A stretch of DNA of 64,000 nt from Corbicula japonica (Eukaryota > Mollusca > Bivalvia > Venerida > Cyrenidae), in assembly GCA_038501625.1 (NCBI GenBank), contig JAZAYU010000015.1:434001-498000 (forward strand). Direction: 5' to 3'. The notes under the pieces were generated by a model. It worked only from the letters and a program-made list of their open reading frames with translations, ran no database searches and was not told where the DNA came from. This document shows positions 26,801 to 38,800 of the stretch, in pieces (the first letter of the stretch is position 1; every line of letters starts with the position of its first letter). A program made the translations under genes and the position numbers.

Positions 26801-29800
26801 CTGAGTTAAAAGAATTAGCTTCATAGATAATGACCTAAATTACCTACAAGTTTTCTGCAAAATTATTTATAGAGTTTTACCTATTTCAGCTTAATGATGG
26901 GATTGATTCCATACTTGTAACTTTCATCATCGATTTGAATATTCAACCTTCAAATAGAATTTTTTTTTTTTTTTAAACTTTGTCAAAAGTTCAAAATTTA
27001 TTTTGTGCAGTTCGATTCCAATAGTGGAGCAATTCTGTCTCCACTGACAGCTCTTGTTGATGAAAACTTTCTATTTGACATCATGGAAAATCTTCATGAA
27101 ATAATTAAATGTGAAAATAATCTATTACATGTGTAACATTCCCATTACATGTGTACCATTCCCAGTTCTAGCTGTTAATCTCGTCCAGTCTGTTGCCCAG
27201 CTAACCTTTATCTGCCAGTCCCTGCCCAACGAACTGTCTGACAGAATTTTCTGATCCCTGCCCTAACAACCTTTAACCTTACTAGGAAGGAGTGAGTTCT
27301 ATTAACCCTTTCCTTGATATATACACATTTTTACGAATGTGCGACCAGTGTAGATCCATGTCAGACGGCATGGATGGATCTGCACTGGTCGCATTTTAGT
27401 CAGAAATAACCTAATGAATCAAAAAGCGAACAGTTTAGATCCTTTCAGATGGCACGGATGAGCCGGCTGATCTGGATCTAAACTGTTCGCCCTAGCAATA
27501 AAGGTGTATCTATACAGGAAAGGGTTAACATTCCTTATCATCATTTGAAAGGAGTGCATTCTATGAACAGTTAATCAACAATTTATCTAACAGTTGATTT
27601 CTGAAAGGTCATTTGCTGTGGAAATTCACAGCTTTCATGAAGTAAGGCATATTGGTGTGGTTTTTAAATGTTTGCATCCTGATCAGAATACTGTTGTGGA
27701 CTGATTGTTGAATACGTGTTAACAGTAGAAGCAGATATGGATAACTAAACTGTGTAATTGCACTTTCTTCCTGTAGGATGACTGAATTAGTTTATTGCAA
27801 ACCTGGGCCCAGAGTCATTAAAATAATACTGGAGACCAGTCTCATAACTCAAGCGTCTGAGTGGTGTAGCGGAATGCTACTGCATAAAAACAACAACAAA
27901 CTCCCCTTTAGTGAGTGTTGGCCTTAGAGCCTCCATCATCGGCTGCTTGGAACAAACCACCTGATGTCCACGCTTGTCCAATATATATAAGCCTATAATA
28001 ATAGACATTATGTAACTCTTGTAAAGTCTGCAACGCAAGCTGTTACAGCGGATGACCATATCCGCAGGCAATGTGTGTCAACTGCAAACTGACACACTGA
28101 CCTGCTAATAGGTTCACTGGTACGAATTATATAGTATGGTGCAATTAATATAGCTCTAGATACAATTATATTACAAGTGGCTAAAATGGAGAATTGTTAT
28201 GTCTCCATTTCAGTCAGTCAGATTTTTGTGTCGCCCTTTCGAAGAAATGGCGATACATAGGGATCGCTTTGTCAGTCCGTCCGTCGTTCTGTCCGTCCGT
28301 CCGTCACAAAAACTTAACGTTGGCTATAACTTTGCCATTTCTTAATATTTCTTCATGAAACTTTCAAATTATATTGCTTATGACAACACGCTCATGATGA
28401 TGCCAAATTCGTTAGGTCAAGGTCACATTTGATGGAGTTAGGCCCCTTTTTATGCCCCCGAAGGGAGGCATATAGTAATCGGACCGTCCGTCCGTCCGAA
28501 ATAATCTTGTCCTCGCTTCTTCTCCAAAACCGCTTGAGGGATTTCTTCGAAACTTCACAGGAGTGTTTGTCACCAAGCCTAGTTGTGCATATCCTCAGGA
28601 ATTTCTGCTCGGATAATTTTTGGCTGAGTTATGGCCCTTTTTAGCAAAATCTTGTCCTCGCTTCTTCTCCCTAACCGCTTGAGGGATTTCATTGAAACTT
28701 CACAGGAGTGTTTGTCACCAAGCCTAAGTGTGCATATCCTAAGGAATTTCTGATCGGATTATTTTTGGCGGAGTTATGGGCCTTTTTACCTAACCCTAAC
28801 CCTAACCCTAAGCTTTTTTGAAACCGCTTGAGGGATTTCATTGAAACTCCACAGGAGTGTTTTTCACCGAGCCTAGTTGTGCATTTCCTAAGGAATTTCT
28901 GATCGGATTATTTTTGGCGGAGTTATGGGCCTTTTTACCTAACCCTAACCCTAACCCTTAGGTAAATTTTGTTAAAGCAATAGAGGTTACATTTTTTGTC
29001 CGATTGTCATGAAATTTGGTATGAATATTGATATTGATGATTTCTACACAAATGATTAAAATCATGTTGTTAAATTGACCAGGGGCCCCGCCCTGGGGAT
29101 TTTAATTTTTTTTTCTTTCAAAATCTGTTTTTAACCTTTGATTTTCTACAGTTATCAACCAGATTGTGACACAAGCTTTATACCATCTTAAAATTCAATC
29201 TTTCCTGAACAATTCATTCACTGGTTGTTCAGTGATAAAATTTGAAACAAAAATTTTAGTAGCAGAGTGAAAATTTCAAGTGTCAAAATCCAATATTTCT
29301 ACCTGTCTTCAGCTACATATGATGTTTACCAGTTTATTCATTAATATTGGTCAAGTTGCTGGACAATGACCTGATGAACTTTGCTGCTTAGATCTGTGTT
29401 ATGCAATATAAAGAACTTTGCTCTGGAAGATTATATAGGGTAAATTTTGTCATTTTCTATGGATAGTGACCAAATAAACTTTCTGAATATGTTATTCACT
29501 GTTTGTAAGTAAAACAACAAAAAGAACAACAACAACAAATTTGAAGCACATTCTCAAAATGTTAAGACTAAATTTAAGAAAGTCTTAGATGTATACAGTG
29601 TATGTACACAAACTGGCAAGTTAAGGCCACATTTTTTTATGCTCCCCGAAGAAATTCGGGGGAGCATATAGTCGCCAAGTTGTCGGTCAGTCCGTCAGTA
29701 TGTCCCGCATTCTTTAACACCTTAGCGGTCACATTTTTTCCTCGATTGTTTTGAAACTTGGTCAGGATGTTTGTCCCAATGATTTCTCAGATGAGTTCAA

Positions 29801-32800
29801 ATATGGGTCATCTGGGTCCAAAAATTAGGTCACTGTTACTAAAAATAGAATTTTCTTGTTAACACTCTAGCGATCACATTTTTGCTCCAATTGTCATGGA
29901 ACTTGGTCAGGATGTTTGTCCCAATGATTTCTTGGACAAGTTCTAATATGGGTCATCTGGGTACAAAAACTAGGTCACTGTTACTAAAAATAGAATTTTC
30001 TTGTTAACACTATAGCGGTCACATTTTTGCTCCGATTGTCACGAAACGTGGTCAGGACATAAGTCCCAGTAATTACTTGGAAAAGTTCAAATATGGGTCA
30101 TCTGGAATCAAAAACTAGGTCACTGTTACTAAAAATAGAAAAATCTTGTCCAGGCTGTAAATTTGTTATTTCTCATTGGATTTTAAAATAACTTGGCTCA
30201 AATGTTTACCATGACATGATGTTGTTTCGCATACAATACCCATGGCTGTTTGTCCAAGGTCAAGGTCACTGTTACTAAAAATAAAATTTTCTTGTCTGAG
30301 CTGTAACTTCCTAATGAATGGAGTGATTTCAAAATAACTTTACATAAATGTTTACCATGACAAGGGGTTGTGTTGCGTACAGTACAAATGCCGGTAGGTC
30401 CAAGGTCAAGGTAACTGTTACTAAAAATAGCATTTTCTTTTCCAAGCTGTAAATTTGTTGTTTCTTATTGGATTTTAAAAGAACTTGGTGTAAATGTTCA
30501 CCATATCGAGACGTTGGGTCACATACAGCACAACTTTGTTGTATTCAGGTGAGCGATAAAGGGCCATCATGGCCCTCTTGTTTCCCTTGATTTTACCAAA
30601 CTTGCACACAACTCTTACAACCATTGAGCAGTTGTTGACAGGTGAGCCACCCTATGGACCCTCTTGTTGCAAGGGTTATAGGCCCTTACTCTTTACTATT
30701 TAACTTCCACAGGCATATTTTTACTACATATGTATACCAATTCGATTTCAAAGCTGCATTTCGGGGGCATATGTCAATTTCAAGTGACAGCTCTTGTTGT
30801 ACTTAGATTTTGACACAAAAACTTAATGTTGGCTATAACTTTGCCTTTTCTCAATATTTCTTCATGAAACTTTCAAATTATATTGCTTATGACAAGACGC
30901 TCATGATGATGCCAAATTCTTTAGGTCAAGGTCAATTTGATGGAGTTAGGCCCCTTTTTGTACTTAGATTTTGACACAAAAACTTAACGTTGGCTATAAC
31001 TTTGCCATTTCTCAATATTTCTTCATGAAACTTTCCAATTATATCGTTATGACAAGACGCTCATGATGATGCCAAATTCTTTAGGTCAAGGTCACATTTC
31101 ATGGAGTTAGGCCCCTTTTTGAACTTGGATTTTAACACAAAAACTTAATGTTGGCAATAACTTTGCCATTTCTCAATATCTCTTAATGAAACTTTCAAAT
31201 TATATTGCTTATGACAACATGCTCATGATGATGCTGAATTCTTTAGGTCAACTTTGCATTTGATGGAGTTACACCCCTTTTTGTACTTGGATTTTTATAT
31301 GATAACATAACGTTGGCCATAACTTTGCGATTTCTCAATATTTCTTCATGAAACTTTCTAATTATATTGCTCAAGACAACACACTCGTGATGATGACAAG
31401 TTGTTTTGGTCAAGATGGAGTTATGCCCCTTTTTGTACTTGCATTTTTCTTCCAACATTGTACCCGTCAGGGCGACACAAGTGTTCAAGTGTTCAACTGA
31501 ACACCCATCTAGTTAAGATTTCAGACTAGTTTTCCATCTCAGTTTAATGATATTGGGGGCCTTTTGTATTTCATTATTTTAAACATTAGCTTTTAATGTA
31601 ACAAATATGTCGGGTTATAAAACATTCTTACTTGCATAAATTGTATATTTCAGTTCCTCCCAAGTTTACAATCTTGCCTGTGAGTCAGGGAGTACTGCAG
31701 GGCAGTAGTGTATATCTACATTGCCGGGCGCAGGGAGTGCCAGAGCCCATATACACATGGTCCAAGGATGGGGAGGGGATTATTAAGTCCTCAGTGGATA
31801 GACAGGTATGTAAGTTCAGGGCTAAAGATAATAAACTGAGATTACAAACCAGTTTCAAATCTCAAGCATCTGACCAGTTGCCATGTAAGCCAATCAGTTG
31901 CTGTAGATTTGAGACTGGTTTCCATTCTCAGTTTTATAATCTTGGGGCCAGGAGCTATGATACAGAGATTTATAAGTTGCCTGGCCCGTGTAGTGGTGGA
32001 ACCCACAAGGGTTATAAGAAATCACTCCATATAAGCATTTTATCGCATGTGCGTCCAGTGTTGATCCAAATTATTTGGCACATCCATGCTCTCTGACCTT
32101 AAAATGAACAGTGCAGATCCTGATCAGACAGCACATTTGCATTGGTTGATCTGGATCTACCCTGTACGCCCATGCAATAAAGGTGAATCAATGTAGTAAA
32201 GGAAAAGTTCCAAAGCTAGATTAAAGTGCTGTTATAGAGTGGCTGGCCTAGCCATCAAAAACATGGTCTAGGAATAGAGATTCTCAACTATTTTCATGTT
32301 TTTACTGGTGCTTAATAAAGTTATCTTCCCCTCATTGATGTAAGAAAAGTCATCTGATATAACATACTCTAACTGTCATGGATGAAAAATTTTTTTTTTG
32401 TTAATTTCTCTTCTGATATGAAAAAATGTGTTTGGAAGTCAAATAGAATTAAAATAAAAGAGTGAAACAGTAGTATGGTATGCAAGAAAAAAATCAGTTG
32501 TTGGTTCTGATGAGAAAACAGACCACCGGGTAAAAACAGTTGGCTTGGCCCCGACTTGGCCATCTGCACTTTGCACATGTGAGAGATACTTACATGGTAT
32601 CATCAGGTTTACATCAGGAAACAGCTAGGAAGCTTGGCTTCACTGTGGATCCTAAGATGTTAAAAACAAAATGTACACAGTATATGGATAATGTACACAT
32701 TATAGGTATAATGTACACATATGTGAATAAAGAACACTATGTAGACAGTTTATAGATATTGTACACATTTTATGGATAAAGTACACAATATATATATAAT

Positions 32801-35800
32801 GTACACACACTTTATAGATAAAGTACACAGTAAATGGATAATGTAATTATGCAATATAATGATAATGTACATGTTTATGGGTTGAGGAGAAAATATGATT
32901 GTTTATCTCCACGTCACCATAACGTTTTGGATAATGTTCAAACCTTAGTTTCTCAAAGACAGGTCTTTGACTCATTATAATGAACTTAAATGTCTATCAG
33001 TTAAGATTGTTCATAGGGTTATTGTATAGAAATTTATTAACTATAAGGAAACAGTGTAGACCCTGATCAGACCCTGGGTCTACACTACAGTTGTACATGT
33101 ATCACATTACAAATGCTGGGCTCAGCACTTCTAAAAAGGGTTAGTGTAGAGCCCTGATGAATATGTTTAAATAAAAATACATTTCAGAGAAAGAATGTTA
33201 TATACATTTCAGATATATACATTTCAGATATATGTAAACAACAGCCTAGTTATTCACTTAACAAGTCGTCAGGACGGTGGTGTATACCGATGTCTAGCTG
33301 AGAATTTACAAGGTGTCACACAATCTGTGGCAACCATTACTGTCCTAGGTAAGCCCTTTCCTGTACAGATACACCTTTATTGCTAGGGCGAACAGTTAAG
33401 ATCCAGATCAGCCGGCACATCCGTGTCATCTGATCAGAGTCTAAACTGTTCGCTTTTTGATTCATTATGTTATTCCTGACCAAAATGCGACATGTGCAGA
33501 TCCTGATCAGATGGCACGTATGTGCCGGCTAATCTGGATCTACACTGGTCACACATGCGTAAGAATGCATATATATCAAGGAAAGGTTAAGTGTATATTT
33601 TTCAGTTCCACCTACATTTACAAGGGCACCAGAGAACAGCACAGTAGGGATTGGGGGCAGTGTACAGCTGGTTTGTCTGGCGGATGGGGATCCCATGCCT
33701 ACACAAAGATGGCTGAAGGATGACAGACAACTTATCATAGGTTTGCATTCTAGGGCTCTTATGGATAGATAGGCAAGAGTTATCTCAAGGGGTTCTCTGG
33801 ATAGATAAGCAAGCCTTATCGAGTGTGTAGTTATTTGTGCTGCCCATTGAAGATTAGTTTGACAAGAGTTAGGTTTTAAGTGATGTGTTTTATATTTGCA
33901 TGGCATTAAGGGCCGCACTGTTTCTAAACTGTTAAAGTTGTGTTTAAGCAGGACAAATTATTTTTTAGGATTCTGTTGGTGAAGTATTTGCAGTATCTGA
34001 GCAATAATATCCAATCTATTTGAGAGTGGATATGGCTTGAAACATTGCAAGGAACACAACAGATTATTGGTTTAACTTTCATTTTTACGCTCCGTACAAA
34101 TTCTGAATATTTAACAAAATGTTGAGAAGCAATTTTCTGTTGGAACAGCAACATTTCAATAAATTAAATGATGGCTTGATTTCTGACTGCAACTTGAAGC
34201 AAAACATGGCCATGGACATCACACGTCCAAAACATAGGTCACTGTCCACAAAATGTCACATGTCAGCTGCTTTACAACAGCTGTCCACATGGCAAAGCAA
34301 ATGTTTTTCATAAATCAATAAAGCAGATTTTAAAACAAAGGTAGAGATGCTCATGATGCTTCTTATTATATGCATGTATTATTTGTTTGTTTATTTTTTA
34401 ATTTAAGATGAGAATATGCGGGCGTCCTTGGACCAGTCTATATTAAGCATATCTGGTATTCGCCAGTCACAGTTTGGAAAGTACTCCTGCGTGGCTTCAA
34501 GTATAGCAGGGACAAACACCATCTCTGCCTGGATCAACATGCTTGGTAAGTGACCTCATAGCTGAAAGAAATAGTTTCCTTACTTGAAGTATTTTATTAG
34601 AATTAAGAAAACAACAAGGTGCTCCAGTGGAGGGTTGAACTCATGATAATCTGCTTGTCAAGTGAGTATATTCCCTACACCATGCAAGCAGTTCAAACTT
34701 CTGTGAAGAAATTGACAGTTATTATCAAATTTTTTAAAGAACTTAAAAAACTTGTCAGTAACTGACTGTTATTCGGAAATAACTGTTTTGAGAAATATAT
34801 AGAAAACAAAAACAACAAAAAACCTTAACAGATATAATGAAAGCCTTTTTGAAAATACCACGATGTGTTTAGATTGATGTGGTTCAGTAATAGTAAACAT
34901 GACCCCATATGGAGAGAGTTACTTTCTTTCTGGATTGCATTAACCCTTTCCTGTATATATATATGTATTTTCCGTGCCGTCTGATCAAGATCTGCACTGG
35001 TCTCATTTTAGTCAGAAACAAATCATTAAGCAGACAGCCCAGATCCTGATCAGATGGAACGGATATGGCTGCTGATCTGGATCTACACTGTTTGTCCACG
35101 TGATTAAGGTGTGTCTATGGAGGAAAGGGTTAAAGCATCTGGTTAGCAAATAAACAAAGGAGTGTAATAATCCAATGACACTTCAGGTTTTAAACAAGTT
35201 GGAATTTCACTCCAAACAAAGAATTATATGTAGTTAAGAATTAGAAAAAAATATGTTGTTTAAATAAAAATATGAACAATAAACCGTCATAATACAATCT
35301 TACTGAACAGATTACATTTTTACCTATTAACCATTGTACAATTATAATTCACCTGAGACAACTCTTGGGATGATGATGTGGACATTATGTAAATACCCAC
35401 TAGATGCTTCTCTGGTAAAAATAACTACCAATGGAAATAGTTTATTTGATTTTACATCTGCATTATTTTTAAACTGCATATTGTTTACCACATTTAAATG
35501 GTTAAAAAAACTAGGTCAAGAAGCTAGCTTAGACGGCTAACACTGAAAAAACATTCTCTGGATAAGATATTTGTCATTTCAGATATGCCAGTGTTTACCA
35601 TATTACCAGCAGATTCTTCAGTGCGTCAGTCTGCTACATTGACCTTGAAATGTCAAGGTCAGGCTACAGAGATGCCCTCAGTGACCTGGTACCAAGGGAG
35701 AGAAGGCACAATGAAACTTCTGAAAAATGACAGCAGAGTTACTGTTACTGATCAAGGAGTTTTGGTGATAAAGGTATTCACTTCTTTGAAATCTTTAAAC

Positions 35801-38800
35801 TGAAGAGTAAATACACCACAGAGTTTCTTTGAATATTTACCATGGTTTTACCACTGATTTAGCTTGGTTGAACTAAAGTCAGTATTCTGAATTGCTCTGT
35901 AGTGTTTTCAATCCTCGTTTTGTGTAATATGTTTATTTGACCTAACATGTGCATTTTACCTACCATACACGTTTTACCCGCCAAATACATTTTATCTATC
36001 ATGTTCATTTTACCTACCATGTACATTTTATCTATCTTGTACCACATATTGAAATGAGGAATAAATGGTAAAAGAATGAATTTAAAGTTTGTTACCATTT
36101 GTATCCCTTGGTATTTGTGTATTGAATGATATGACAGTATATAAGATGTTTGTTGATTTCAGTCTGTCCAGGAGGAGACTGATGAGGGCTGGTTTACCTG
36201 TGTGGTCTCCAACACTGCTGGACAAATATCTCAAGCTGTCTTCGTCAATGTGCAAGGTAAGTTCTTTTTCTCCTTATGTTTCAATCAGGAAGGAAATTCT
36301 GATTTTTAAAATTTGCATGCTTGATGAATGTTATCAGCAAAATTGTCCTGATTTGTAATCATAATATTTCCTGCAATTTGCCATCAATATTAAAACATTT
36401 TTGAAGTGATTCAGTCAAGTGTATGCGTCATTGTTAAACACAAGAGAGTTAAACTGTTCAGAACAACTTCCATGTTTTACTCCCTGGATACAGCTCCCAT
36501 GTTTGACCAGAGCAGATCCACATATGCTGTCTAATCAGTATTGGCAGTAAAACCCTCATAAAAACCTTCCCAAAATTAAGAACACTCCTATAATAAGACC
36601 ACTGTTTCAATTTACCCTTCAACAGTTTTCTAACCCGGAATTGATTATCAGGTGTTTTAAACCCTTTCCTCCATATATACACATTTTTACTCGTCTGCGA
36701 CCAGTGTAGATCCAGATCATCTGATCAGGATCTGCAATGGTCGCATTTTGCTATTAGAAATAGCTTAATGAATAAAAAAGCGAATAGTTTAGATCCTGAT
36801 CAGATGGCACAAATTTTCCGGCTGATCTTGATTTAAACTGTTCGCCCTCACAATAAATGGGAACTATGGGGGAAAGGGTAAATAGAGGGATTTCACTGTA
36901 CACTGTTTATGTTCATTGACCTGAAATAAACAACTATTGTAGATTCTTATCACACTGCACTTATGAAATAAGCCATATCTTTCAAGTTAAAGATTTATCA
37001 TTTCCTTGTTTGTTTCCAAGTGTGTTGATATTTCTTTTCTAGTTTCACCAATCATCCTGTATACCAACACTCCACAATCAACAGCTCTCCAATCAGATGT
37101 CATTCTCAGCTGTCTATCATATGGAGACCCCACCCCCTGGTTGCAGTGGATCAGCCCAGCAGGTCATGTGATCAGCTCAAGCTCCACCTATGAGATAACA
37201 GACCACTCCCTCAGAATATTGTCAGCCAATGAGAATGATGTAGGAAACTGGACCTGTCAATACTGTAATCTCCTTGGCTGTGACACTGCACTGATCACTG
37301 TAGAAATGGAAGGTAAATTCACATTTGAGTAAATTTGAATCCAGTCATGTAAATTGTGTCTTTAGGGAAGGTGACATCATTCCATGAAATGATTTCATCT
37401 AGTTGATTTTGTAAAATAATCTTAAAGGTATCTGGTCAACTCGTACCTAAGTTAACTCGTACCTTAGTCAACTCATACCCTTTTTTGGTCAACTCGTACC
37501 TGATCTTTGGTCAACTCGTACCTACCCAAGTCAACTCGTACCCTTTTTGACATAAATCGACATTATCACGGAACGTATACGTATCGGCCTTTATATATCG
37601 TAATACGAAATCAATAAAATGATTTATTTCTGTGCCAAAACTTGTCTAGCATTTTTTAATGAAGTGGTTATTGACATTCCGTTTATCTGTTTGCATTTTT
37701 TTTGATGACACACACTTTCCAACTTGAAACAGGTGGCCTAATCGGGACGTTTTCACACATTTATCGGTCATAGGAAATACTGTTTTGATAAGAATTAATT
37801 TCAATACTTAGGACTGACACTTGCCTCAGGCTATTATCTGCACCTGCATAAACAATTAAGCGTGTTATTAACAATAAACAGATCGTAAAACAAGAGACTT
37901 TGAATACAGGTATATAATTAATTAAAATGAAACCAGCCCGGTTAGCTCAGTAGGTAGAGCGTCCGTTTCCGGACTGGGAGGTCTTGGGTTCGATCCCCGG
38001 CCGGGTCATACCAAAGACTTTAAAAATGGTAGTTTTTGGCGCTCAGGGTGTAAGGGTTAGCATTAAGACCGATTCGGCGGGTGTCGGTATAGGAGGACCC
38101 GCAAAGAGATCCGAAGTCGGAGGTGCTGAGCCTGCAATATGGCGGTCTCCTATCCAAAAAGCGCAGCACCACGCTTACACGCCGAAAAGGTGAACGCCAA
38201 AAAAAAAAAAAATTAAAAAATAAAATTAAAACGATACCCGTTATTATTACAGAGGAGCCAGGCGCGTGAAGCAATTTTTAACATTGGAGCCGCGGAAGTG
38301 ATGATGCTTGCTGCAAAAATGCAAATTGGTATATCGACAAAATACCGTCACAAACTGTTTGAACGTTGCTTTTAAAGTTCCCTTTTCATCTATTTTAATA
38401 TATGCGAAATAAAGATGCATTAATAGCATGTATTTGTGCAAAGTTCTATTGAACTGCATTTGCTGTTCAAGAGATTATGGTAATTTTCTTGTTACTGATG
38501 AACGTGCAATGATTGTAGCCGGCCATTACGCAGCGTGTTTTCACACTTAAAGTCTTCAGCTACGTTTACGCTATTTATCGCTTATCAAAGCTGCTCAATA
38601 TAGCTCGTGATTTTAATTTACATTTCAATTAGTTTCAATTCATTTAAAACTTACTTATAATTCATTTAGATTGTCGTGTTGGGAATATATTTGAAATGTC
38701 GATTTTGAAATATTTCATCCTATTACTAAATATAGAAAATTCAAGCTTACGGCAGGATTAGCACATTCAAATAGTTTACCGAAATGATGAACATAAATTA

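Noticed and set aside
31632..32096. 154-codon frame reading on past exon 12
   Set aside because: Only the first part is the real Ig6 exon; after the GTATGT donor at 31806 it runs into the palindromic element.
33529..33918. 129-codon minus-strand frame over exon 14
   Set aside because: Antisense shadow of exon 14 and the intron 13 transposon.
37935..38010. Functional tRNA gene
   Set aside because: Box A and box B are good, but the anticodon arm and the acceptor pairing fail, and a SINE body and A-rich tail follow.
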